Shown here in pieces: positions 1-24,900 of a stretch of DNA of 64,000 bases. The notes beneath the pieces were generated by a model that searched no databases, had not been told where the DNA came from, and saw nothing but the letters and a program-made list of their open reading frames with translations. Source of the stretch: Hirudinaria manillensis (lineage: Eukaryota; Annelida; Clitellata; Hirudinida; Hirudinidae); contig CM067536.1 of the NCBI GenBank assembly GCA_034509925.1, positions 3,962,501 to 4,026,500 on the forward strand, written 5' to 3'. How positions within the stretch are numbered: the stretch's first letter is position 1; each line of letters opens with the position of its first letter. A program made the translations under genes and the position numbers.

Positions 1-1656
<1,656 letters not shown>

Positions 1657-1719
1657 ATAATAATAATAACAATATGACACAAAATATTAATTGCTTAATT
1701 ATAACATTAACTAACTAAC

Positions 1720-12962
<11,243 letters not shown>

Positions 12963-15900
12963 CTGGTTAAATATTTTAAAATTTAAAAAAAAATTAACTC
13001 ATTTTAATTTAATTTAACATAACATGTCGCAAGACAAGTGAATTAAAAATGGTCAATTATTAAAATTTATAAAAAAAATATAAATTAATTTAAAGCATTT
13101 AAACGTGAAATTTTAAAAAATGTATAAATAATTATAAACACATTTTATAAACACAATAATTAGAAACACATATTTATTTTTTTTTTAAATTCAGGCATCG
13201 TAAATACCATGAGAAAAGATCTATCGTCATGGTTATGTGCTTTGATCCGATTTATGAATAGGAAAGTTTAATTATCGTTAACTTTAACATTTCTGCAAAC
13301 ACGCTTTAATCGAGAATATGAATTCTAATGTGACTGATTTATAAGAAATAAATTCACTGATACTTAATAAATAAATAAATAAATAAACAAAGAATTGATT
13401 GAGATAATCACTTCACTTTCATCACCTGATAACCGTTTGTTTTTGTTTTTTTTTAAATTTAAATTTTTATTTTTATTTCTTCTTTTTTTTTTTTTAAGTT
13501 TCAGTTTATTGGAGCCCATCATTATTTGTAATATTCCAAAAGGCAATCGCTTCAACATCTTTGCAAATATGTCTTGCAACAACACAACTAACAATTAACC
13601 AATTGTTTCCTAATAAAACTTTACTTAAGTTAAACTTAAGTCACCCTCACTCCCCTCAGTGGCCTTGGAGTCACTTTAATGAACTATTATTATTATTATT
13701 ATTATTATTAACCTTTAAAATTTAATCGACTTAGATGGCTTTAAATGCACGTTCTTGTGATTGCGAAGGTAAAGCATGTAATGTAAATCAAGTCAAAAAT
13801 GTGATGTATATATAAGATATCGTTTACTGCATTATATAAGATATTGGAAATGGTTATTGCAATTATTATTAAGTATTATTATTAACTGTTAAATATTATA
13901 TTAAATAATGATTATTATTATTACTTAATTACTGTTGGTTAGAGCATAATGAGCGCAAAAGTCTGCGAAATGTTTGGATCATTTCGCACATACTAATTAC
14001 ATACAAGAGACGGACTGATTTTATTTTTAATCTTCGGAGATGATTTATATCTTCCCGTGTGCTCGAAGTCTGCCTTTCATTACACGGATTTGATTCACAT
14101 TCAATAATACGAAAGCTATCTTTCCTTACCTGTCGAGGTTTTTTGTTCACAGAATAACAAGTTCCAGAGTGGAGCATCCTTTTAAAATATTAAAACCAAT
14201 CGTATAAACCTAAGAGTCCTTTTGTTTTAAAAAGACGAACTGAGGATAGGAGTCTCGACTGATCCCTGTGAGGAAATATAAGGCAGGATGTGGCTATAAA
14301 ATTAAGATAAGCCCGCTACTGTAACTCGCAAGATATATCGCACGAAGCTCCTGCTAGGATTTTTCATGATATTAGTCTTCCTTGTTTGGACATTTGTGCA
14401 GGAAATGCTTAAAAGCTTCCGGCGTTTGAACGCCTGATTTATAACGTGCGGCCTACAAAACCGTCGAGGATTTAAGGGAAAGCAGAATTCAATAAGTAAG
14501 ATAAATGAATAACTTCCATCCTTGCTGTGAACGGTTTCTCGAGTCTGATTTTTTTTTTATTTTTTGCAAACGGTAAAAAAAAAATTAACAGTTTTTATTT
14601 CCTTGTCAAAGACTGTGAAGATATTTTTATGAAAGAGGATATTCATACCTTGTTCATCTGAAAACACCTGCTCCTTTATAAGTACTCGCATGTTCAAAGG
14701 AACTCGAGATAGTCGGTCGGAAATGTATTAAATATCACGATCGCCGTCAACAAAATGTTCGAAGTTTCCCTCTCAGACACCTCAGAATTTACCATAAATT
14801 TTAGATTTCCTCCTCCGAAGTCAAAGAGTCTATTTAAAAGACTCAAAGAAAAAGTAATTAGTTTAAACTTTAAAGTTTTTTGTGTAAACCTAATTAATAA
14901 TTATTAATTATTTATTTGCCACATTTATAATAATCATTTGTTTTGCGTTTCTCCCGGTCGAATTCCTGACTTTTACAAATTTCCTAAACAAAACATATCT
15001 TCTTTAGCATTAATTGACTCGATGAACATTTATAAATTTGTGAATAAATCAGAATCCGAAAATCACACGGGTGGATAAATTTTTTTAAGCGATTCATTCA
15101 AATTAGCGAAGATGGCCTGGACAAAAACATAAGTAAACAAATTATAACCGTTAAATATTAGGAGAGGAATCCCCGATTTTACCAGAAAGCCCGTAGTGCC
15201 ATAAAGTTATCAACGTCTTAACTCTGGGTCGCATTTGGCACCTAACTAATGCTGTCTGTCCTCAGAACCTACAATCTTTCCCATTTGTTCTCAGTTAAAG
15301 TTCATAATTATACTAAACGAAAGAAAAAACATCAGAAATCAAGCTAATCTTATTATGAAGATTTTTTCAGCTTATTGAGAGAAACCTAATACGTATTCTA
15401 TCAGTCGAACGATTATACCTTTCAGACGGTTCATATCTCGGAACTTTAAAGAATTGAATTATTAATTTTTTTATGGAAATGATACTTAGGACTCCGAAAA
15501 TGGAGAATTTGCTCCTAATTGGCAAAGGCCATTTCGATATTTATTTAATAATATCCCGACATTAAAAATATCGCGATAAATTATGTCTGAGAACAAGCTA
15601 TGTTTTGTGGCAAGTTTTTAAAACATGTCTGCGAGCAGTATTATGTTTTGCTCGGTTCAGACCCGCTTTTGCATCGAGGAGCAGAAAGCTTCGAATAAAT
15701 TCTGCAAGTTTTTGCCGACAGAACTCGGGGCTCAACTCTCTCCACAAAGAAACGCTTTGAAATCATTACTGAAGAATTTCCGACTCCAATTTCCACTAAT
15801 TTTCACCTAAAATGGTAATATATCGCATTCTCCACCGATCTAGGATAAATGTGGTGCAATTCATTCGTTGCAGATAACCCGGTCGACTTTAAACAAATAA

Positions 15901-16633
15901 TTAGGTGCTGTATAAGCTTTTATTATTAATCAGAATTGGTTCACTATAAAAGGCTGATGATTATCAAGATCTCGTTTGGCACAAAGCTTTCAAGTAGTAC
16001 AGTTTTCAGACATCTTTGGTGACAGGCCTGTCTTAAATTTCAGCCTCATGATGTGGTGCAAATTGACAGAACTGTACATTATGAGTCTTTCACAGCATAT
16101 GCTTAAACTTCCAATCACAAACAAAATAACAAAGAGAAATCTGTAGGATATCTCCATCCACTTTCCCACACTTTCCTACACTTCTGTCTTTAAAACTGTG
16201 CAACAGTTTTTAAGTGCAACACTACTGAGGCAGCAAATTTGCTTTCCTGTTAAGTCTAGATCCATATTTTTACTATCATAGGTCCTCATTCAGATTTTAA
16301 TTAGTTCAATTTGATTTAATCCTCACAAATGTTTGGATTTAAAAAAAAATTTAGATTAATCCTAAATGGCTTGAAACTAATTTAATAGTTTAAGCTTTAA
16401 ATACTCATCGAAACTTGACCATTGCGATCAACTTCAGTATTTGAAATAACGGACAAAACAAAATGTTGGATAAATCAGTAAATTCAAGAATTAATGATAA
16501 TTTTATGAATAATGCCAAAATTTCTGACAAAGGGTCAAACTTAAATGAAATCAGCAGTCACGTTTTTCACATTTAGCTTCTCACGCATCATGACATGACC
16601 GGAATCCATCCCAATTCTTTCATTAAAGACGGA
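12963..16633. other. No recognised gene; AT-rich gap between filamin exon 12836-12962 and POLR2J
   Basis: I searched both strands for earlier filamin repeats or CH domains and found none. Contents are low-complexity AT sequence, an ATT run at 13687-13711 and short unconvincing reading frames, for example 51 codons from an ATG at about 14758. This gap is too small to hold the roughly 1800 missing filamin residues. Confidence 0.6.
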
Positions 16634-17466
16634 TCATTCCCTTTCTGTCTTTTCCCTAATAGCTTCCTGCAAACACAAGAAACATGTCACAGGTGGAGCC
16701 TTTTTAAGGTTTACATCATCTGCCACTTAACAAACTTTAAATCTCTCTTCAATGAGTGATATTTCACTAATTAAGTCTGTTATGGCATTTGTGAATGCCT
16801 CTTGAGGACTATATTCTGGAGTCGTCTGAACTCTTAAAATGATTTTATGGTCAAGAGGATGGGGGACTTTGTAACCAGCAAATAAAACACCAGGATCCTT
16901 ACACAGTTGGCTGAAATTTAAAAATCGATTCAATGAAGTCTTCGACGATTCAAAAATCATTCATGTCACGTCTTACTCCCTCAAGAGACCTCCAAGAGTC
17001 GAATCTTCTTTCAAAATTGTAAATATACAAGCATTCGGAACTTTTGTGTCTTTTTCTATCTTGATCCTTTTCAAGAATTTGCTTATATTATAACCATGAT
17101 TTAATAATTGTTGAATTTGCAACATCATATTTAGCTAACGCTTAAATTTAAACAAAACGTTTAAATATAATAATATGCAGACTGTTTGTTACATTAATCA
17201 CTGAATGACCTGTAACTAAACTGATCTTATAAATTCTATGAAATCAGTTTTCATTAGACAAACCATTTAAAGACAAAAAATATAAAAATAAAATATGAAT
17301 ATTTAAACCAATGCATTGAGTTTTAGTGCTGGAAAAAAGTGAAAAGTATCCATAGCAAGCCATTAGGCGTATAGATCCATCAACATCACCGTGAGGTGAA
17401 ATATAAAACCCACTTTTTCTCCCCGTCAAAGAGAATAAATGATTCAAATGTCGGAGGAGCATTCAT
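16634..17466 (-). CDS. POLR2J: RNA polymerase II subunit RPB11 (POLR2J), complete, four exons
   Basis: RPB11 is the alpha-N-like subunit that pairs with RPB3 to nucleate assembly of RNA polymerase II in the nucleus. Exons: 17414-17466, 16977-17066, 16736-16910, 16634-16666. Spliced, they give 116 aa plus TGA, against 117 aa in human. The start reads [18 protein letters not shown]. The core [19 protein letters not shown] and [14 protein letters not shown] is followed by [18 protein letters not shown] and a short tail ending EKTERE. All junctions are in phase (2, 2, 0). The first donor is GAGAAAAA|GTGGGT. The last exon codes only ten residues and would be missed without the family comparison. 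It lies on the same strand as filamin and upstream of it. Confidence 0.96.
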
Positions 17467-17507
17467 CTTTTCCAAAACCGAAAATTCCGATGACAATACA
17501 GTACAAG

Positions 17508-17524
17508 GCTCGCCTGCGCAGAGC
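17508..17524 (-). promoter_or_regulatory. NRF-1-like site upstream of POLR2J
   Basis: On the minus strand TGCGCAGGCG lies about 45-55 bp upstream of the POLR2J ATG. It resembles the palindromic NRF-1 motif of housekeeping promoters (one half-site mismatched). The role is inferred from position only. Confidence 0.35.
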
Positions 17525-19400
17525 AGCAACAATAAATGAGTTTAAAAGGAAATCTCTCAATTTCATAAATTTTATCAAATGCTAAAAAATTTTGCTTATT
17601 AAAATTTTTATTATAAGTTCAATGAAACTTAATAAAACGGAAAACAACTCGATAGTTTTGAGTCCAATATCTCAGCAAAATTAAGTTAGTCCCGATTCTA
17701 TGAATAAAAGCAGATCAAATCTCAAATTTATTAAACAAAAATCTTTAAAATGGGGCTGGCTTTAAAAAGCTATTTATTTGGTGATACAGCAACTTTCCAT
17801 TTCTGGCCTTAATTGGTAATAATTGGAACATTTTCTGAAATTTAAAAGTAATGGATATTTTGATAATTTTATCATTTTGTTCAAAACTTTTTGATCAACT
17901 TTTTCTGGCATGAAATGAAAACAAAGGTTCCCCCACGACCTTTAAAACACTCCAGGAATATTTGCGATATCCGCACACATCCAAGAAATCAAATTAGATG
18001 ATTCGGTGAGAAGCAAAAAAGTCATCAGGATGCCAATCGGTAAAATGCAACATCGACTTCTACTCAATACCTGACCCAAGTGGATGCTGCGACAAACATC
18101 TATGGGTGAACAAACTCAAAACCATTTGCGATTTTATTAATCAGAGAAAAAAAATCGGTTGAAGGTATCAAAGACATGAAGATATAATTGAACGATCTTC
18201 TACCACTTATTTAATTTCCAAGAACAACTTTTACGAGTTCGTTGTTTAAGCGAAGAATTATTTGTCAAGTGCCATACCCCCAATAAAAGCTTAAATGACG
18301 CCTTCATGAAATCTCTGTATAAAACCTGCACCAAATGCACTTTTTGGTCGACCAGCTTTTAGGGCAGCGCAAACTGGGTTGCGAACGCGACAACTTACGA
18401 CTGCTTTCAATACCAACGCCTGACTTAAGAAAAGCACTACCATCATATTTAATGGATTTATTGGACTCGCCCTAATCATTTTCTTGTGCAAAAGACATTA
18501 ATGGTGATGATAATCGTCAGTGGACTCATGTTTTGTAAAACCCCGTCATCTGATGGATCAAATCTTTTCTAGCGAGAACTAACGGCATAATTCTCGATTT
18601 TGCATAGATAAGATTTATTGCATTTCCCTTTGCTGTCCATGCATTCAGATTGAAAACTAATTGATTGGAATTGATCATCAAAACAGTGGCAAAATGTTCA
18701 ACTGGAAACACCAACCTTTAGAGTCTAGAAGCGAGAAGAATGAAGTCAGAAATCTTCACTTGAAGTCGTAATGCCAGATTGCTTCGAACAACCTCGAGTA
18801 CTACTTCGCAGCAAAACTCACAGATTTATTCGCAGGCAAACGAATGAGTAGTCTAAACAAAGTCCTTCATCCATCAATTTTTGTTTCATCGCCACATTGC
18901 TGTTGTTCGGAGTGCCGCACAGGTGATATAAAGCAAAATCTAAATATGCTTTAGAAAACAGTTTTAAAGAGCGAGATTTTTTTAAAGATAAAGTCTACAT
19001 CAACATTCATTGGTGCTGATAATGATGGAAATGCCGTGTTTATGTGTTTCACGATCAACAACTTTCAATGGAATCAGGCTTCGTAAAACCTTATCTTTAT
19101 CACAATTTGTTTCTTATTTTTGAAGAAAGCTGTAACGCTCGGATTGATTTAATGAATCTGCGTTCGAGAAATCTAGTATCTTTAAATAAGTACTCAACTA
19201 GAATTTCTTGTTCTGCCTGGCCCTCCAATTCCTGCATTTTACTTGCTTGGGTGTCCCATGATGCTCTGAAGGACGTCAACCTGATAAATGTCGTTTCACA
19301 ACCTGCATTGAGAACATTGCAAGATGTGCTAACATTTCTATGTTCCGTTGCAGTGGCGTTGTTTTGAAACCCCTTCTTCCCTTCGATACTCAGATGATAA
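17525..19400. other. Intergenic, no recognised gene; one SINE-like B-box relic near 18370-18400
   Basis: The short open frames on both strands (60-107 codons) show no family resemblance. Around 18370-18400 the phrase CTGGGTTGCGAACGCGACAAC resembles the tRNA-like motif at 3260-3280, which suggests a diverged SINE copy. Confidence 0.5.
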
Positions 19401-20935
19401 TATGACCTTAAAAATACCGGAAAGTCCTCAAAGAATTTATTTTCGTGGGTTTACAATCAAAGATCTAATTTTAGTTTGTGGTTGGTTGACTTTCGTCCTA
19501 TTACAATGCTCATAAACACACATGCATCTGCTTAAGGCACGGTCCCTGAGTTTCTATCTTCGAGCTATGCATTAAAGACAATTTAATGTTCAATTGCATA
19601 AACTTGAGCTCCAGGGTTGACGGAAGGCATCCAATGGTCTCCCAAAGACGAGGTTGAAAAATTTCAGGTAGGCTATAATGCAAGAGAAACCAACGAGATC
19701 TTCCAGAATTGCTCCAATCCTGGCTTTTATAGAGAGCATAAGAAGGTTGATGAGAGCCGAAGGGAAAAACAAACAGACAAGGACATATGGCTGATCATTG
19801 GATGAGGAGTTTCAAAGGGACGAAAGATTTGATGATGTGGGACAACCAATCCTCTTAGGATCCCTGTCGGTAAGCTCCGATGCGGAATATCTTATAACTT
19901 CACATCGGCACTAGACCGATGGACATCTAAAATGACTGGTGGACAGGTGACAGGTGACACACCTTGACAAAAATGAACTAGTTCAACGACCAAAGAAATA
20001 TATCCCCATGGTCTGACCGTATGCAGCGAAGAACGATGGACCAATAATGGATTCTCGATCTTGCTTCTTGCGGAGCTTACAACTATGACTAGCGCCATGG
20101 ACAATGGCGTGCCAGTTAGCAGTTTGGAAAGGCAGAGAGAGGACTCAAGACCTGCGATCCAGTATAACGATAGCATACTACCAAGAAGACGCAGATAGTT
20201 AGGGACCGTTTACACCATAACTCCGAGTGTGTCGTCTAGGACAAAAGAACCAAGTCGGGTTCCTTCGAGGAAGTGACAAAAGAGGCTCTTCAAGACTGGA
20301 AAAGGAATAGAAGCGTGGTCTTGAGAAAGTCATGAAGGAAGGCTCAATGAAGTCCTTCAAAGAATTTATTTACGACAGTATTACGAGGGAATCGAAAGGT
20401 TTGAGTCGTCCCTTCAATGAAAACTCAGAAGGTGCAGAAAGCCAGGCTACATCAAATCATTAATCGTCTCAATGCTTTGGGAAAGAGGCCAAGAGAGACA
20501 ACGAAATGAAGACGAGAGAGATCTCTCCGTTGTATAAGAAGGCGTGAAGAGACGTGTGTGCTCGAAAGAGAAAATACAAGAAGAGGAGAGCAATAAAAAG
20601 TTACTGAAATAGCTATCCTTAGAAATACGCGAGATCGTTACTGGACCGTCAGAAATCGGACGAGCAGGAGAAGCTGGAGGAAAAATTAGTCAGAACCTGC
20701 AGTGAGGCCCTTTGCCACGAAGTTCTACATTTCCAATGTACATGCTAGAGCTTAAAACAGAATCCTAAGATGGGAAGGGGAAGAGGGCAAGTCGAATAGT
20801 TGGTTAAAACTCCAATGGAGCGTAACCAAAAAACCCTCAAAATATTTATTTTCGTGGGACTAAAAAGATCCGATTACAGATTGTGGCTATTAGTCGAAGA
20901 TTGTCGCCTTACTGCAATGTACTAACGTGGTTGAA
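19400..20935 (+). repeat. Decayed retroelement-like region with an internal triplicated motif
   Basis: A CCTCAAAGAATTTATTTTCG-type motif occurs at 19425-19447, 20355-20373 (partial) and 20833-20855. The first and third copies are followed by related sequence (TGTGG.TRTT.GTCGA.., CNTATTACAATG). The stretch 19760-19880 (GACAAGGACATATGGCTGATCA ... CGGTAAGCTCCGA) resembles 59485-59590. Base composition is richer in GC and purines than its surroundings, and the frames are broken by many stops. Most likely an old LINE-type element; the family was not identified. Confidence 0.55.
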
Positions 20936-21981
20936 TTGTAAGGGCTAAAACAGAATCATATTACAAATTTAAAAACTCATTTTAGTCTAAAATGCTATGC
21001 TTTTAATTTTTTTTTGACGCCTCTCAAAATGTCGCCCCATGCCTCTTTGTTAGGATGTTGAGCGATAACTCCTGATACAAAAAAATGAGACAACTTATTT
21101 TATATTTAGATATTTACGAGGTTGTTAATGATAATGACTCAGAGCCAAAAAATATCGACTGCTTCTAAAAAAATAAAGTTAAATTTAATATCTTATCGTC
21201 GGAATTTTCACTAGGTACAACTCTGTCAGGACATCTCACATAATTGATCAAACCGATGGCTAAGATTTAATTCACTTGTTTGAGTTACCTTTCGTACCAG
21301 CTTATTTGAATCACGGGTAAAAAGTCTGGTGCTCCGACAGAATTACCTGAAATAATTTTTATTTATTATTTAGTTAATCTGCTTGTTACAACCGGCAAGA
21401 CCTTTGCAGCTTGCTTGCTGACCTGAAGTGATGAAAAAACATCAATTAAAATCATTCTTTTTTACGATTTTTAAAGAAATTTTATGACCAGGGCGAATTT
21501 CGGGATCGTTTGTCTCAGTCACTGGACAACAATACGCATCTCATCAAATTAATGTATCTCACCTTCGTCATTTTAAAATGTATTTTTAATTATAAAATAC
21601 CAAGATAAAAACTTCCATTATCCAAAACGAGAAGCAGTAATAATAATAAGAAGAATAAAAGCTTCGGGATATCTTTCAACTTTACACCACGTTGGAAACA
21701 TCTGGTTTCAGCGAACGTGATCAAAAGCATATTTTTATCACGACCCAGTGGCTTTTGGGTAAGTGACATGATATTGTTCTGCTTGACGTGGTGGCCTGCT
21801 GTTGGCCTAGCTTTAAAAAACGAAATAGGAGAATATTGGAAATTCCGGACCCTACTTTTATATTATGATGGAGGGGGCGATATGCGAACACTTAGTTGGA
21901 AGTTGATACTTCACGGTTTTTTCTTTAATGTGAGCCACAATTACAAATATCGAGAAATACGAACGTTCGAGGAAAAAAAAT

Positions 21982-24900
21982 ATGTCGAAGCAAAAAGACA
22001 GAGGTAAAAAGCAGACTTCTTGCATTAAGAAGTTTTACATAATCATTTAACATTTTCAGAGAGGTTTCGGAGGGGCATGATTATGCCTACGTTGATCAAT
22101 CAAATCAAAAGTATTTTGGAACAATATCCCGATGATGGACAAATATTAAAAGTACGGCATGCACGTTGTTCTTTTTCTGGCGAGTTGTTTGCGGTGATGG
22201 GTGCTTTAACTCATATTGAACCATAACGCAATCTAAAAAAAAAATTTTTATGGAATTATATTCTTTTAGATATGAATATAATCGAAAAAAATTAATTGTC
22301 TAGCCAGACTTCGTTCGCCACGAAGTCGGGATGTGCATCAGCGTGGCCAGCTTCATCACCTTATCCTTGATCAAGTCACTGCTGACAGGCAGATTCAGTC
22401 CTCTTGCTTGCCACATGAGCGTTCCCTCGTCAAGCTTCAGGTAGTGAGCCTGCTTCAGCTTCATGCACTTTGATGGAATTACAGCTTTGATCGCAGCATT
22501 CTTCTTGCTGAATGGCAGTTCTCTTAACTTAGACACCTCATTTCTTGCTAATCTCCTGGCCAGCTTGGATTGATTCAGCTCCTTAGCTCCTTCGCTGCAT
22601 CGATCATCTCATTCTCCTTCAGCGTAAAGCTGCTTCGCTTGTGTTTCTGAGCTGACATTTGCAGCTGAATTTGAAAAAGAAATGTGAAAATACACACACA
22701 ATCCTGGCACAGTAGCGAGAGTAGGGGTTGGCATAATAAATTTATTTTGCATTGAATTTTGTCGGGACCGAGCAAAAATAACATAATAGCAAGGGTGACA
22801 TAGTAATGAGATTTGACTGTATGTGCACTGCTTCAAGAGTCTTAACACTTTTGGGTGCAGCCCTCAGCACTTTCAAGGTTGGAGACTCCTGATGTACAGA
22901 CTTCAACCAGAGTATCAACAACCATGGCATGGGCATTCATGAGAAATGCGAGACTTAGTCTTTCACAATAAAATTATTGTCTCTACTGTCAGGCCTTGCC
23001 GTATGTCACTGGTTTTGCATAGCTTTATATGAGAACTCACTCTTTCTTGTACTCAAGATTACCTCTATTTTCAAAAACTATAGGATGTATGATGAAGATT
23101 GTTAGTAATTGCCAATGCAATGGACATTTCGTTAAATTTCTCTTTATCTGGGACTGGTTTGAAAGAAATGAGATCATTGGATCAATGTTCATTAAATGTT
23201 ATCTTTATTGAAGAACCAAATTTACTTTCCTAAACTGGTATTTAATTGGATTTAATAATGCAGGAAATAATTCAAAATGCTGAGGATGCTGGAGCAACAA
23301 AAGTAGTCTTCTTATTGGATCATGAAACTTATGGAAAAGATCCAAAGAAACTTCATCATCCAGATCTGGGGAAATATCAAGTTAGGCAGATTTTTATTTC
23401 AATTGGATTGATTAAATAATAAACATTCATTTTGGAAATCTACTCAAAAACCTGATTTTGCTACATTTAGCTGCATTTTTGAGTGTCTTGCATATCTTAA
23501 AGCCTTTCACCAGAAATGAAAACGTCAGTTGTCCTCTTAATTTATGTAGTATCCTTGCTATGTGGGTTGTGGGAGCACCATCCAAATCTTAGAGTCATAT
23601 AATAAATATTAATCAGGAAAAGAAAGAAAATTGGTGTAATCTGTCAGGGACACAGGAGGAAAAGTATTTGGGGCCAGAAAATGTGCAGGCTTTGCAAATG
23701 AGTCAAATAAATTCTCTTGACTTCAAACTTTAGTGGAATATGTGATGATGGAATCATAATGCAGGTGCAGCAGGGCCATATGTAGGGGGAAGGGATGGAT
23801 GGATTTTGAACTCACCCCCAAAATAACATAAAAACAAAACTTCAAGAATCTATAATTTATTATTTTATCGATAAAAATTAGATTTTATAACTTGTACTGT
23901 TTAACTTTTACATTAGATAATTTATTTATTGTTTTGGGAAAAATATAGATAAACTAATATGGATATTCTAATAAGTTTAAAATCTCCCAAATTCCTCCAT
24001 TCCCTAAAAAAAAACAGTTCTAAATATGGCCCTGAGATGCAGTAATTCTACATTTTGGAAAGAGCTTGACATTTGATATTTTGCTATATCTGCCTTTTAT
24101 GTAGAGTCTATTGTATACTACCAGAAAAATAAAACAACATAATTTAGTTGCATTTTGATTCAAGTAGAATCCTTCAGAATAGTGGCAAGCGAGTATTTTG
24201 GGTAATCAAATATAGTTGGCCAGACTTGCTGCTGGAATGTTGGCCTCTCAGAGCATTTCTGAATAGATGGACAACTATTCAATACTTAATCTAAAAAATG
24301 GACATCTATTCAACAGATGGATATCAGAGTTAACATCTCATAATAGCCTCTGATTATAATCGCCAGAAAACTTTAAGTACTATGAGTAAAAGTATTACAT
24401 ATGTGTTCTGTGCCTCAGAATAAAGTATACCACATAAAGTATTTTAAGAGTTTTACTTTAAATTATTTTGTTAAAGATATTTAGTTAGTAGTGCCTCAAT
24501 GTTTTATCCAAAGAATGAATTAGTAATAGGAATATTTAATACAGAAACATAATAAGTTAATCCATTTACTAGAAATTGATATAAGTTATTTTATTTGCAT
24601 AATTTTCATCATCTATAATCATTTTATTATCTCATTTTTATTTTTGATAAGCAAAACATTATTTTAATGCAGGGCCCTGCATTATATGCATACAATGATG
24701 CTGTATTTACTGAGATAGATTGGGAGGGAATTAGACGACTTCATGACAGTATTAAAGCAGACGACCCTCTCAAAGTTGGGAAGTTTGGACTTGGCTTTAA
24801 ATCTGTTTTTCATCTCACAGGTTGAATAATCTTTTTGCATGCAGTGAATTACTATGGAACACATTATAATAATATGAATTTACTGTTTAAATTAGAAAAT

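Noticed and set aside
13929..14177. 82-codon minus frame as a missing filamin or other exon
   Set aside because: No IgFLN pattern, no suitable splice sites or phase to join filamin.
21717..22007. 96-codon frame upstream of sacsin as an independent gene or sacsin N-terminus
   Set aside because: Its frame differs from the MSKQKDR start that splices correctly to exon 2, and it has no homologous motif.
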